From the NCBI GenBank assembly GCA_002102555.1, contig MCFL01000021.1, positions 1-64,000 on the forward strand: a stretch of DNA of 64,000 nt. Direction: 5' to 3'. This document shows positions 1-12,717 of the stretch, one piece after another (the stretch's first letter is position 1; the number at the start of each line of letters is the position of its first letter). The DNA comes from Catenaria anguillulae PL171 (lineage: Eukaryota; Blastocladiomycota; Blastocladiomycetes; Blastocladiales; Catenariaceae). The notes beneath the pieces are model-generated. The model searched no databases, had not been told where the DNA came from, and worked only from the letters and a program-made list of their open reading frames with translations. A program made the position numbers and the translations under genes.

Positions 1-929
1 TCAGAACTTTGTTCTAGAACCGCCACTGTCCGCTAACACCCAATGCACCAGTGTCTTGCCTGCTTCCTAAACCTCAGTCTTGCGTCGATGTGAATAAATA
101 ACCCGACGCCTTAGACTCACAGTCAGCGTGTGACAGGCAAGTGCAACGGTGGTGATGATGGCAAGCTGATGATGACTTGGTGGACGCGGACACCAGACTT
201 GGAGGTGACGGTCTAATCTGGACGGATCCTATTGTGACATGTCCTCGAAATGAGTCGAATGGCGATGCGGCATCGATACAACCAACAACCTCAAACCGTT
301 GGGACAGGGTAGGGAAGTTTCACGAGTGAGGCGGGGCGCCGGCCGAGCGAGGCCATCATGCATTCGTGCATCGTTTGCCATGGCCATGCAGCGAGGAGAG
401 ATTATGCACAATCACTATCCCAAGCACAATCACACACTCCAGGCGTAAAACGTGATGCTGAGCAAAGAAAGGAAAATGGACACGTGCGCAATAAAGAGTC
501 ACCGCTGGTGTACATGCGTTGTTAGGTCTCCCTCGGCCTGCGTACATATTCATAGTTAGGGCGACAGATGTCTCACGCACGTTACAAAACACATCAGCAG
601 GTGGCCGGTTGTGGGAACTTGAGGTCACGCGATGCGAGGTGGTGTAGTGGTCACGTGCCGGGGTGAGTCGAGGGAGCATGCGCCACGCTGACTCGAGCAT
701 GAGTCGGTCTGGCCATGCACGGCAAGCAGGCTTCCGATTTGCTTTGCAATTGGCAAGACTCTCAAGACTGGATAGTAGCCCACATGTTTGGTATACGTCG
801 TCCGTATCCATCCATGATATGTACTTTGCTTCGACACAATTGAATCAACGCAACGCACAACGCAATCAACGCAACGCAACGCACACTACTTGCTCTCAAT
901 CACCCAAATTCTTTACACAACATACCAAA
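1..929. other. Intergenic / upstream region
   Basis: No reading frame here has the composition or domain content of a gene. The stretch from about 844 to 887 is a run of imperfect CAACGCAACGC-type units directly before the MYND gene start, so it is probably 5' leader. The rest holds nothing I can name. Confidence 0.5.
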
Positions 930-1155
930 ATGCGTCAAGACCATTCCCGCAACATCTTTGCCAACAAACCCGTCCAAGTCCACAACATGCACTCCTTGAC
1001 CATGACCTTCAACAACAACACCTTCAACCCTACCAATGCTACCAATGCTACCAACGCTACCAACGCTACCACCACCATTGACAACGAAAACAACACCACC
1101 ATGGCCAACGCTACCACCAACGTCACCAATTTCACCGACATCAATGCTCAAATGC

Positions 1156-1200
<45 letters not shown>

Positions 1201-3387
1201 CCATCACCGCGGCCGCTCTGAGCCACCTCCGCTCGGCCCTGTGCGTCACCTCGCCCCGCCCGCTCCTCGCCACCCTCTCTGCCGTGGCCGCCCTCGTCCG
1301 CACTGCGCCCCAGCAAACCCTCTCCCTGCTCGTTGCTTCCAACGACCACGTCGGTCTCATTGACCGCGCTACCGACATTGTGCGCCTCCACTTGGGCGCC
1401 AACGACTCTGTGCGTGCTGCGCTCGGCCTTGCTGCCTTGCACACGCTCGCCGCCCTCGTCACGCGCGGATCGCCCGACGTCAGGGCCGAATGTGCTCGCC
1501 GTGGCGCCGTTGGCGCTGCCGTGGCCGTCATTAGGGCCTTTTTACGCACTTCGGCCGCTGCCAACGATGGCGGTATGAACAACGCAAAGGATTCGACCAA
1601 CGGAGCGGGACCTGCGGGCGAGATGGGAGCCCAGTACAGGCGAAAGCGAACCGTGTCGCAGCTCGCGGCCGAGGATGAGGCGCAAGGCGTCCAGCAGCAG
1701 CAGCATCCGGTCGCCGTCAAGTTTGCTCGTGGTGGCGGCGGTGATCCCACCAAGCAACCCTCGGCCACGGTTGTGCACTTGGTGCTTTGCGACCCGCACC
1801 GTGCGTCCGACCCGGAACACCGGTCGTTGGATGATTGTGGCCAACACCAACAACAGCAACTGCAACAGCAGCAACAACAACATGTCCGCCAGCACCCGGC
1901 AGGTAACCAGGACCACGACGATCGCGACCAGGATGGTGACGTGGTTATGGGTGGAGGTTCGACGAATGGCCAGCGCGGCCGTGCGACCAACCCACCCGGC
2001 CGTCAACATGGCCGGCACGGTCAACCAGCCGCTGCGAATTCCAATTATTCCGCCGCCATCACCATCAATTCCTCGACCTTCACCCGCAACCGCTCACGCT
2101 ACCACGCCTACTCGTTCTGCTGCTGCGTCCTCGACCGCAGCGGCCTCCTCGGCGCAACCCTCGGTCCGCCACCTGGACGTTTATCTTGCGCTTCAGGTTC
2201 TATTGGGTTTGGGTGACCACCCGACCGTGCGCGCCTTGCTACGCAAGCCCACGCCCAACACTCTGTCTGGCCCTGCCACGTGCGCGTACGCCATGGTCGA
2301 GCCACTTACCCGCATCGCCAACGCGCCACTTGTCCGCGACACGGCAGTCGCCATCATGGCGCACCATGCCGCACTCGCGACAGTCACGGGTGCCGCATCC
2401 GACGTTAATCTCGACATGGGCCCGTCGTCCATGTCCAATGTCAACAACAACAACAACAACAACAATTCCAATTCCAATGGTCGCTACTGCGCCAATTTGG
2501 CCTGTGCCAATGTCGAAAAGTGCGACGCGTCGTCCGACTGCGAGTCGTCGCCGGCCGGCGTTGGAGCATTTGCTAGGTGCGGCAGGTGCCGCTCGGCCAG
2601 GTATTGCTCAAAGAGCTGCCAGGTGGCGGCGTGGGCCGCTGGGCACCGTTATTGGTGTGGCACGTCGGACTCATCGACATTGTCGTCAAGCTCGAGTTCC
2701 GAATCTTCGTCCTTGTCATCGTCGTCCAAGCCGATCGACAAGGTGGAGCTGGAAAAGAAGGAGGAGAAAAAACAAGACGAGGAAGCCAAGATGGTGGTCG
2801 CTCTGGGCGGTGAGCGGCCAAGGTGGGTTCGACGCCGGGCCAACGACGAATCAACAATCACCCGAACTACGACACCCACCACCATCACCACAACCACAAC
2901 CGCCACCACCACGACGACCGAGACGTCCGCCATTGGCACTGGCGCTGGCGTACGAGTCGTCGTACCCGTACCGGTATCTGTCCCGGTATGCGGCCCCGCC
3001 TCGAACACCACCACCACCACCACCGCTGCCATGTTGCTAGGAGGAGGATTTGGAGGATTTGGAGGAGGAGCCACCACCACCACCGCCGCCGCCATGATGC
3101 CCATGGCCCTGCCCATGTCCATGCCGGCCAACTTTGCGTTTACGTCGTTTAGTGGGCCCGCCTCGTTTACGCACTTGTCGCCGCACATTGTGCAGCACCA
3201 GGCGCAGCACCAGCAAATGCATGTCGTGGATGCAGCTTGCATGTCGGCCGACGCGCGAGCTAGTTTCGCGGCGGCAGCAGCGGCCGCGGCGGTGGGCAGT
3301 GTGTTTGTGCAGCACGTGCACCATCACCACCATCATCATCACCATCATCACGGTGGTGCCCAGGTGTCGCCCTCGATGGCGTCGTAG
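930..3387 (+). CDS. MUB1: MYND zinc-finger protein, Mub1/SamB type
   Basis: The start is the ATG at 930 (A at -3). The first part has a 14-Asn run and then Ala/Leu-rich helical repeats that look armadillo-like. The frame then changes between about 1900 and 2030, consistent with an intron starting at GTAACC (1903) and ending near 2026. The second part continues the helical repeats (RHLDVYLALQVLLGLGDHP) and carries a MYND finger at about 2488-2660 with ordered Cys pairs, RYCSKSCQ, then GH and WC. In yeast, Mub1 partners the ubiquitin ligase Ubr2 in turnover of Rpn4, and SamB affects hyphal growth. Finger spacing and the preceding repeats fit this family. The C-terminus is low complexity: a Ser run, a Lys/Glu coil, Thr runs and a His run. 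The intron limits are inferred, and a frame error instead of an intron is possible. Confidence 0.7.
1158..1199 (+). repeat. (AAC)14 microsatellite coding poly-Asn
   Basis: Fourteen uninterrupted AAC codons near the N-terminus of the MYND protein. A shorter Asn run lies at about 2443-2463 in the same gene. Pure codon repeats of this sort are prone to length variation. Confidence 0.95.
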
Positions 3388-3686
3388 GCGCATTGTTGTC
3401 GGGTTCCGAGGTTGCTCTTGCCGTGTCGTGTGCTGTGCCGTGTCATTGTTTTCTCATTTCATGCTGTTTTTGTACCCATCTTCTGCTTCTGTTTGCTTGT
3501 TGTTATCCGTTTGTTCTGTCTTCTGTGCATTTCTTCATGTCTCGGCCTTTCAAGGATGTTGTCTATTTCCTGCTTCGAGCTGTACCTTTCCTTCATATAT
3601 AATGATTTTTGTTCAAAACCATGCATTGAAAGGATCGATCAACTCGCCTCAAATGCAAACAGGAATACACAAATACGAAAGGACAC
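3388..3686. other. Convergent intergenic region
   Basis: T-rich sequence between the stop codons of two convergent genes. It should hold both 3' ends. I see no gene in it. Confidence 0.6.
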
Positions 3687-6098
3687 TCACTGTTCCAGCA
3701 AACTCTGATCCAACGCAATCCTCAGCGCTTCCTCCTCCGTCAGCTGTGCCGCCCAATCTTCATCCGTGACGCCTCCCTGTCGCGCTTGCATATCGTGACT
3801 CAACACCTCAGGCGGTACATGTTGCCACTCGTCTCCTGCCGCACGTGAAGCCGACGACGAGGGTTCGCTCGACAGCAACATGGCCAGCTGCACCATTTCG
3901 TCCTCGGTCAAGTCCACGTTGCCGTTGAGTCTGGTGGCAAACTGCTCGAGACGCTGGCGCTCGTGGCTCGATTGCCGGTGGTCTCTCAACTCGCGTTGGA
4001 TTTCGGCATCTGTGCAAAGCGTGCATGTGCATGAGCATCTGGAATCGGACGCGAATGAATGAGAAACACGCACTCAACGCAGTGGGACTGACACCTCTTC
4101 CCAACACGCCATTCGGCCCGCCTTTACTACCATGATTTCCTGTTGCGCCCTGCTGCCCTCCCGCCTGCTGCTGCCCACTTGTGCCCGCGCCGCCGCCCTT
4201 GCCCGAGCGTCTCCCACACCCTTCCTGCCCTCGAGCACCTTGATCATGCCGCTCTTGAACACAACGGCAACGCGATCCCTGGGGCCTCCCGCGGCCGCGC
4301 CATGCCACGCGGTCACATGCGTCACGAGCTCGCGATCGGCTTGCTTGCGCGTGTACGCCTGGATGCGTTTCACGCATTCGCCGGCGACATGGTCCCAGAT
4401 GCGCACCCAGCCCGTGGTGGCGGCCGAAATCAGCATGGTCGCATTGATGTGCAGGGCCGTGATGGGGAATCGGTGGCCAGAGAGTGTCAGCGTGGGCGTT
4501 AGTGTGTAAGTCCCGAGGGAGACGGGGTCAGTGAATAGACGCGAAGGTGGCCGTGCGTGTCGCCCGTGACGAGGAGCAGCGTTGGATGGTCGGGTGGCGA
4601 TAGGGCTGTCGAGTCAAATAACGACGTGGGCGAGTGGCCGGTGGTCCATGCCCAGGCCGTTACGCGATCTGATTCGGCGTCGTCGGTTTGGCTACCTGCT
4701 GGGGTGTGGCATCAGGCGAGGTGGTGGATGCAGTGTGCGGGACGCGAGCAACAATGGTTGGCGCGTCCGGTCCGTCTACACGCACGACAATTAGTGGGAC
4801 GGTATCGAGGCGGGAGGTGGCGAGCAGAGCAAGCGGGTGCGTGGCTGCAGAGTAGACAAGCTCAGTGATTTTCCCAAACTCGGTCACGGGCAGGGTGAGC
4901 TGGCGTGGCCGCGGCGGTTGGGTGTTGGAGGTATCGGGAAGGACAGACGCGAGCGCAAAGAGAGTGGATTGGGTGCGCGTGGAGGTGATGGCAATAATGG
5001 TGGAGGTGGATGCTTTCAAATGCGAGATTTGCTCTTGCTCGAGGACGGCTTGCAGTTGCAAATGGTGGTGTTGCATCGGTGGTGGAGCATTCACAAGCGG
5101 CGGCAACGCGTGCCGAGAAACAGGTTCGACTGACACGAGTTCCGCGGCCATTGAGGAAGGCTGATTGTTGCTGTTGTTGGTGTTGTGTACGCGTATGATC
5201 TCGAGTGTTGTTCCTGGGTACGCGACAATCAGTGTTGATGGAAGCGGGCGTGTGAGCGACGAGACCCATGCCACGTGCAAGGGAGATTGGTCGGTGGCAA
5301 GATCGAGTTGGCGGTAGGTTTGTGTATTGTGCGAGGGATTGCCAAAGAGCAACAGTTGGATTCGAGAGGCTTTGCAGAGCGCAATGTGCGACCTGTGCGA
5401 GAGTTAAACCCATGAGCGAAAACGAATGTGAAAGATCAGGTTAACGAGAAGAAGCCTGTGTACTCGTTGACATCGGCTGTTCCATTTCCGCCATGAATGG
5501 CATACCGGCCGACTTGTGTTTGTCGGCCATTGTTCAATTGGAGACGAATGGCAACACCAAACGACATGTCGCACAGCGTCAGCAGATTGCCTTGCGTAGG
5601 CAACACGTGCGACACGTTCGATAGGCGCGTTCCTGTGTACGTGTTGACGACGTTGCCAACGAGCTTGCGCCAGGTGTAGGTGCGTTTTGAGTATTCTGTA
5701 CGCCACGAGCTGCCCAAGGCGATGAGCGGCAAGTTGTGGAACAAGCGCAGGAAGGCGGCCTTCCAGGGCCACGGGTCCGTGATGAGCTGATACGTCTCCC
5801 GGTTGAGGGTGAGGCAGGCATGGAGGTCATCGGGTGAGAGGAAGGCAAGCACATGGACTTGGACCTCAATGGGCAATTTGAGGAACGGGAAGATGTAGGG
5901 GTGTAGAGAGGGAGCAGAGGCGGTAGAGAGTTTGCGTGTCCGGTCGCGGTTGTGGTGTTGCTGATTGCTGTTGGCACTGTGCTTTGGTGAGGACGAATGC
6001 GGCCTTCGTGAAGTCGAGCTGCTGTCGAGAAAGGATAGCCAAGCAGCGGCACTTGACCCTTGCGGTGGAGGACTTGTCGGCGGGAATGGGGGAGACAT
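3687..6098 (-). CDS. F-box / WD-like / UIM protein, Ufo1-type SCF substrate adaptor
   Basis: The N-terminus is Ser/Pro rich and is followed by an F-box (LPIEVQVHVLAFLSPDDLHA) near residue 75. A clear 71-nt intron (5393-5463, phase 2) precedes a beta-propeller-like region with WD motifs (GWVRIWD; SGMIKVLEG). After another intron near 4040-4075, the last exon has two ubiquitin-interacting motifs, EDEMVQLAMLLSSE and EEEALRIALDQSLLE, ending at 3687. F-box plus WD40 plus C-terminal UIMs is the layout of yeast Ufo1, an SCF receptor for Ho endonuclease that uses its UIMs for its own turnover. Reading through about 4500-4710 needs one-base shifts near DAESDRVTAW and after LRVYS, where no usable intron exists. 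A paralogue without UIMs lies at 12.7-15.2 kb. Family assignment is good; the exact orthologue is inferred. Confidence 0.7.
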
Positions 6099-6461
6099 TT
6101 TGGTTTAGTCAAGCGCAGCGGATACTTGCCGAGGGGAACAGAGACTATTGTTACAGTGCATCGAGTGCTTTGAAGGAGTTGCATGCAGTTCCCACCAAGA
6201 GTTTTCAATACATACGTCCTTACTTTTGCGTCTGGTTGGTGACTCAGTTGAATTTCCGAAAGGTCGTGTCCATGACCGAAAGAAGGAACGGCACCCCGAT
6301 CTTTCGCAAGCCGATCTCTCTTGGATCTGATCAGCTCTGTGATCAGATTCATCTCCATCTCAGTTATGAGCGAAAGCGCAGAAACGTAAGACTTGAAGGG
6401 CATACACATTTATCCATGGAATGCACCCGGTGCAATTGATCTTCACGTTTAGTCTTTCAGC

Positions 6462-8042
6462 ATGCCCCTTGCATCCACTTCCACGTCCTATGCGACACTG
6501 GCGTCGACACGACCGCCATCGGCGACTTTGTCCAGACCTCCTCCTCGTGCAACAACGAGTGGCTCCACACTCAATCCATCGGAACCGACAAAACAATCAG
6601 CTGCGCCCAAGCCAGCACCGTCGCTGCGCTCCTCTCAGCTCAAGTCCTACCTGGCCAATAAGTCACATCCAAAACAACCAACCAAACCTGCACCGAAATC
6701 ACAATCACATTCCAAACCCATGAATCCATCCTCCAAGCCTCCAACTGCAGTCGACGTCGATGGATCCTCAGCCTCTCGCTCCTCATCATCCACTTCCACT
6801 TCTCAGAGACAGTCAAGCAAGGCTGCCACTCTTGATCTGAAACTCAAGCAAATCGCTGTATGCACGGTCCATTTGCGTGTATACGCATGTGGTCTCCAAC
6901 TGATCGTTCCATTCCCACTTGTTGACGGAACAGGCACTCTCAGCACCCATGAAACGCACACGCGCTACCCTTGACGCTTCTTCCTCGTCGTCCAGAGCCA
7001 CTGCAACCGCGTCAGCTATTGCTTCGTCAGGTGGCACGAGTGCGCGACCAAACAAGGCACGCAAACTTAACCCTCCACCAGCTCACCAACGTCAGCAATC
7101 CAAGGCTCAGAGAGACAAGATTCGCGGTGGTGGTTCAAGTCGACCTACATCATCCAAACCAATTCCCCTCCCGATCCACTCGCAGTTTCTTCTCGCCAAG
7201 CCAATGTCTCATCTTCCCCGAATGCCCCGCGTCCTCGTCAGCCACCACCTTCGCTCCAACTCGCCGACAATAGTGCCCCAGCACCACCACCTCTTGCTCC
7301 TGCTGCCATAACGGACGCACAAGCGTCTCCACTTGCAGCCACGACCCCATCCAGCAACGACTCTCTCTTGAAACACCAGCAAGAACTCGACACACTCCGG
7401 TGCCAACTCGCATCCGAACGCACCCTGCGCACCGCCACTGCGCGCGACCTGCTCCTGCTACAAGCAGGCGTCGAGCTCATGCACTCTGAATCCGCCGCCA
7501 AATTCACGTCGCTGTCGACGCAACTCGACCACGCGCACGCCACCATTTCGTCTCTCGAAGCACAGCTCAAGGAAATGCATGAGGCGCTCACCAAGTGCAA
7601 CAAGCAGTGGCAAGACGTCTTGTTTGAGGAGCTCGACAAGTTGGAGGCACAAGCACATGCTGGTGTCAAGGTGGCGGTGGCCAGGGCTGTGGCCGCAAAG
7701 AGGGAGGCGGGCGTCTGGAAGCGTAGGGCAGAGGCTGCAGAGGGGATGATCAAGTGGTATGAAAAGGTGGTTGGCCCCGATCAGAGCAACAAGGCCAATT
7801 TGGAGGACACCATCAAGTCAAAAGCAAAGAGAAGGGAGACGTGGGCGGCGCCAGGAACGGCTAGTAGTGCGATTGGGTTGTATGGGCAGGAAGAGGCAAA
7901 GGAGAAGGCGTGTAACGCAGCATGTGACGTTGATGAAGATAAGGAGAACGCGGGTCATGCGTCCATTGAGGAGGTCGGCAAGAGTGACAAAGCAGACGTT
8001 GACAAGGAGAAAGTGAAGAAGAGTCGTCGCACTGTCGCCTAA
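6462..8042 (+). CDS. Ser/Pro-rich coiled-coil protein with KEN box, function unknown
   Basis: ATG at 6462 opens a Ser/Thr/Pro-rich, basic N-terminal half. Intron 1 is 6858-6933 (GTATGC...ACAG). Intron 2 is probably 7031-7095, with a CTTAAC branch-like site, and restores the frame that leads into the last part. From about 7365 there is a long amphipathic coiled coil (KHQQELDTLRCQLASERTL, SLEAQLKEMHEAL) continuing past LEAQAHAGVKVAVARAVA. The acidic tail contains DEDKENAGH, a KEN-box type signal recognised by the anaphase-promoting complex, and the protein ends KKSRRTVA. Layout and KEN box would suit a cell-cycle or spindle protein, but I do not recognise the family. The intron positions are well supported by frame. 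Confidence 0.65.
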
Positions 8043-8106
8043 TCATTTTTCAACGAATGATCCCCACCTCTATTTATTGCTGTTCTTTCTCATCATGTCG
8101 TCTATT

Positions 8107-9412
8107 TTAATGAAACAAGCCCTTCATCACCTGCGCAGCCTTTTCGTTGCCGTACACCTTGTAATACCCTCCCTTGTACTCGATCACGGCTTGATTGCTG
8201 CAAAAACCGGCTTGCAACCACATTCTCAAACTCGTCAACGTCCTCGTGGTACCTTGGGCGCATGGGCAATACGATGAGCACCAAAGTGGATTCCGGCGTG
8301 ACGAGCGCGGAAAGTACGCCATGAATGGCCGGAATGGATGCGCGCTCGTACACAACGTCTGCGGCCATGACCACGTCCAGGTGCGGAAGCAATGGCAGAG
8401 CGGGCGATGGCGAGGATGACGAGTCGAGGTACCAGCGCCAGTCGAGCTGGTGGACTTGAATCGTGTGCGGAGACGAGGAGGACTCGGGCAAATTCATGGC
8501 GATACTGACCTTGAGCGTGTCGAGGACACCCAAGTGATAGTCGGTCATGATGACTTGCGCTGACGGATCTACAAGTTGAGCAGCCAGTCCGCCCAGTCCC
8601 GTGCCCGAGCCAAGTTCCAAGATGGATGCGCCAGCAGGATATTGGACAATGTGCTGGTCAATCAACCTAAAAAATGTACCCATTGCACACGCACGCAGGT
8701 ATACACTTGTCAATGCACTCAAGCGACCACAGCAATGATGTGCGTCGGTGCAAAGTGAAACATCTTAGCAACGTACGAGGCAAGCACAACGCCTGCGCCC
8801 CAGGTGGTCCACCAAGATCGGCTGCTTGCAAGCTGGCCTCCTTGACCTTGATGGTGAACGAGTCGAAAACAAAACGGCGAATACGGTCGCCAGCGGTGGC
8901 GGGACCAGACAAGACACTCATGACGGTGGAAGCACGAGTCGAGAGGTCATCCCACGTTGTCCACAGCGGTTCGTCTTCATCATCCGTAAGTTGCATGAGG
9001 TGGTTGGTGGCGCGGCGGACAAGGCACAGCAGCCAGTCCCAGAAATGCGTGCGCAGCCGTGGAATTTGGGTCGTGTAAGATTCCGAGAGCACTACATGGG
9101 TAGCTTGCATGGAGCGGTTGCAAAGTGAGGCGGGTGAAGTGTCTGCGATCGAGTGGGTGGGACCACGGATGAGTGTGACAGCGGCGGCAGGAACATGCGT
9201 GGTTGCTGAGTCGGAAAGGATGCGGCGAGGGTGGATTCGATGGAGGAGAGGGACGCTGCGAGAGCACTTGGGTCGGCGGTCGAGGTACAAGCGAGGGGCT
9301 GTTGATCTGCTGAGGCAGTGTCAGAATCCCAAGACCAAGAGGAGAGGTGGTTGTCCAGGGTGGCGGGATCAGCCGGGGTGTGGGACGAGAGTAGACAAGT
9401 GGGTGAGTCCAT
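8107..9412 (-). CDS. Family-16 protein-lysine methyltransferase, Efm2-like
   Basis: The Rossmann SAM-binding motif ILELGSGTGLGG is followed by MTDYH, LDWRWYL and DVVMAADVVYE, the Methyltransf_16 signature. Upstream, IKVKEASLQAADLG plus TTWGAGVVLAS matches the EPSLTADNLGLKTWG-type block of fungal Efm2/Rrg1-like enzymes, which methylate translation elongation factors. A 110-nt intron (8667-8776) separates VVLAS from LIDQHIVQ. Two one-base frame changes occur inside conserved blocks: one before TTWGAG (about 8800-8815), and one extra G near 8218-8222 that, if removed, gives FENVLQAGFCSNQ. The N-terminus (ATG at 9412, MDSPTCLLSSHTP) also changes frame near 9180-9240, by intron or error. Specific substrate is not provable here. 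Confidence 0.65.
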
Positions 9413-9883
9413 TGCGTCGAGTTTCGTTTTGCTATGCCAATCAGAAGCATGGTAAATTAAGGTTTGCACGGCGAGAATTCGAATGTGTGGATGTCGTGTC
9501 GATCAATCATGACCAGCAGAAAGTGGCAAAGGCAAAGCCCTCTCCGTCAAGCCTCTACACCCTGAAACCCCTGCCTTCGCCTGCCCCACCTTCCCACCTT
9601 TGCCTCATCCAAATCCATCGGCAAGCCACGCCACACGAGTACCGGTTGGTACATGTACGTCGAATAGCTGCGGCGTTGTTCTTTTTCATGGCACTCGGGA
9701 CATTTACGAATATCAGGACCAACTCTCTGACTCCTGACGGAGCTGCACGCACTCGAATCACGAACCCCGTTCGAACGCAACTCAGTACCGGAATACGCAA
9801 CCCCGAATCCAACCTTTATCATTAGACTGCCGCCACGCCACTGGACTGCGTGCAACAACCGCAATTCAATTGCCCGCAGTGCC
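9413..9883. other. Divergent intergenic region
   Basis: About 470 bp between two divergently transcribed genes, presumably holding both promoters. No gene seen. Confidence 0.5.
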
Positions 9884-12053
9884 ATGAGAAACTCTTCCAC
9901 ATCCAATCGCACCGGCAGGCCTCGGCCACAGCCGCGACTGCTGGCGACCCTGACCCTGTCGGCCATCCTTGTCCTCGCCGCTGCCCTTTGCTTGGTTTCT
10001 GTGTCCGTCGTCAATGCCCAGCAAGCGTCTCCCTCGCCCAGACCGCCGCAGCCCTCCCCCTCCGACAACCCGCAACCGCAACCGCAACCACAACCGTCCC
10101 CCTCTCCGTCCCCGACTCGCCCCAACCAACCCAACCCTTCCCCGTCAGCGTCCGCCTCGGCCTCGGCATCTCCCTCTCCCTCACCAGCTCCTAACCAGCC
10201 CGGCGCCAACCGCCCCGCTCCTGGAGGCACAAGCAACAACGACAATAACAGCGTGGATGATGGACCCACCCCAGTCGACAAATCGACCCCCGCCTTGGCT
10301 CTCAACGCATTCCTCGGCACCGAAAAACCTCCGTCCGCCTATGGCATCCCTTACGCCACCCTCGCAAAGTACAAAGACACCATGTACATCATCGGCGGCA
10401 TGGCCGACCCCATCAACAACCGTGGCGCCATGTCGACCGCTTTTGCTCTCGATCTCACGGTCCCTCAAACCGCTCTCAAGCTCAATGCTACAAAGGTTGC
10501 CGACTTGCCCAACAAGGCTGCCTTTGGCAACGGCTGCGCTGTGGTCATGGGCAATCAGGTCATGGTGGCCGGTGGCCAGTTTGAGCAGCAGGACATGCAA
10601 AAGCGCAACCCGTGGTTTTCCTTGAGTCCTGAGGGTGGTAACGCCTGGTCCGTCAAGGACGGAACTGCAACCGTCCCAGCCTATCACTCAACTTGTTTGC
10701 CCGGTCGCGAAAACCTGTTCCAGCTCATGCAGGGCGGCGTCGACCCGCAACCCGCCAAACCCGACACGCTCGTCTCGAGCGTTGTTTCCTTCACAGATGC
10801 CGGCGTCGGGTCCTTGCGCGACACGGAGCTTCCGCAAAGCTTTGGCGGGTCCTTCTTGCCCATCAACTCGACCCACATGCTCGCTGCTGGCGGCTATGGC
10901 CAAGCTGACAAGGTTGCCAACTCTCGTCCCGCAATGGAACGCGCCGTTGTGTCAATTGCCAATGGTGCTCGTGGCGAAGTCAAGCCCATGCTCGTCCAAC
11001 GCGTGCTGTTTTCCTCGTTTGTGTACAAGAACAAGTACGTGATTCATGTGGGCGGCAACGTGCCTGGGAAAAAGACGGGCCAGGGTGGTATTGTCGAATG
11101 GTATGATCTGGCGACGCAGGCGTGGCCAGATACCGCTTGGCAGATTGACAACAAGGATAAGGGTCCCGAGGCCATTTATGCGCCGTCGGCGTTCTTGCAC
11201 GATAACCACATCTTTATCGTGGGCGGGCTGGTCAAGGAAGTTCAGGGCATTGTACGTTTGGTGTATTCTGTTCCTGATCATCTCCCCAATTGCAGTTGCT
11301 GACTTTCTCTCTTTTCGCATTGGGCAGAACCCACAACCAAACTACCTCCGCATCCTGAAAATCGAAGAGCAAAACGGCAATTCCCTCGCCATGTCGTGGG
11401 TCGACGAGTACAAGCCGTCGCCACCGCCGCTTCGTGGCCCGCTCGGCCTCACTGTCTGGGCCTGGGTCGGCATCGGCTTGGGCGGCTTTGCCGTGCTTGC
11501 CATGGGCGCATCGGGCTGGACCCTCTTCAACAACCGCATGCGCGCGCGCCGCGAAGAGCAGCGCGTCAAGGAAAAGGCCGAGCTCGACTACATGACGCGT
11601 GTTCAGTACGAGAGCACGCCCGGACCCAACAAGACGGCCGGATCCTCGCAAGCAGCAGCGGCGGCAGCTGCTGCCGCGGCCGCAGGCGGCGCCGCCTCGC
11701 CCACCATTTATTACACCAACTCGACAACCACGTCGCCGAGCAAAGGCGGTGCTTACGTTGCGAGCCACGCGACGGGCGCATCAAGTGCTGGTGGATACTA
11801 TGCGCAACCTGTGCAGGCTCAGAACACGGGATACCAGTACCCGCAGTACACGGGATCAACGGCAAGCGGCGGCGGCGCAACGTCGCCGTATGCGCAGGCG
11901 CAGCAAAGCGGTGGGTATTACCAGCAGCCCCCCGCGAGCCCGTATTACCAGCAGCAGCAACAGGGCGGATACTATCAGCAGCAGCAGCAGCAGCAAGGTG
12001 GCTATTACCAGCAACAGCCCCAGCAGGGTGGCGGGTATTACCAAGGTCGTTAG
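9884..12053 (+). CDS. Type I membrane protein with kelch-like lumenal domain and Tyr/Gln/Gly cytosolic tail
   Basis: ATG 9884 begins a signal peptide with a long hydrophobic core (LAAALCLVSVSVVNAQQA). A Pro/Ser/Gln-rich stalk follows, then a beta-propeller of kelch-like blades: TMYIIGGMAD, QVMVAGGQFE, HMLAAGGYGQ, YVIHVGGNVP and HIFIVGGLVK. Intron 11252-11327 (76 nt, phase 0) precedes the last exon. A single transmembrane helix (VWAWVGIGLGGFAVLAMGA) is followed by a basic, charged juxtamembrane segment. The cytosolic tail ends in repeats of GGYYQQ type (about 11760-12050). Signal peptide, propeller and one helix predict an extracellular or lumenal propeller with a low-complexity tail. Such kelch membrane proteins occur in fungi, but I know no established role. 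Model support is strong; the function is unknown. Confidence 0.8.
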
Positions 12054-12717
12054 AGAGTGGTAACACCCCGCTCACTCTTCTCCCCTCTTCTCCCCTTCTC
12101 CTTCTCGCCAATAGATTCCCTTTCTCTTTTCCCCTGGTCCTTCACTCTTCTTCTCTCCCTCAATTTTTTTGCCCTGTTTTTGTCATACATCACATTCGAT
12201 CGTCATCAGCTCACCTGTCATGTGTTGTTCCTGCGACATGATCTGTTCCCTTATTCTCTTGCCGTGTCCCAGTCTCGTTTTCTTTTTCACTTTTACACTT
12301 GAGCACGATGTGCGCACGCATGACCTCAACAACGTCCAAGGTCGAGTCCCTGGCACCCTTTTCGTTTTTGTGTCCGATTGTTGTCTTGCCCGTTTCCTCT
12401 CATTCCTGCCTATTTCACAATTACACAGTATGTCCTCTTCATCCAATGAACATGCAGTCTTGTTACTCTGCTCTACCCTACCGACCGCGCTGGCCCGCCT
12501 TGCCTGTCACGGTTGGCCGCCGATTGGGCTCGACGTGGCCGCCGAACTGAGAAGAATGACTTGGACCAACCTCATGAGTCACGACGGCTGGCAATGTTGA
12601 ACTCCTATCATATGTCGCTGTCCACATATACATAGCGGTCATACGCGCACGAGCAGACGCTCCCTCCTGACACTGGTCAAGTCCCCGCATGAATGACGAC
12701 GCAAGACTCTTCGCACA
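12054..12717. other. Intergenic region
   Basis: It begins with a pyrimidine-rich 3' region (about 12060-12160). Short frames in it do not resemble any protein and are probably chance. Confidence 0.5.

Noticed and set aside
900-1990. Long antisense frames with poly-Val, poly-Leu or poly-Cys run across the MYND gene
   Set aside because: They are reverse readings of the AAC and CAG repeats.
8200-8260. A 55-nt intron (GTACCA...TGCAG) in the Efm2-like gene
   Set aside because: It would remove RYHEDVDEFENV, which matches the family's C-terminal block; deleting one extra G keeps the block and the following residues.
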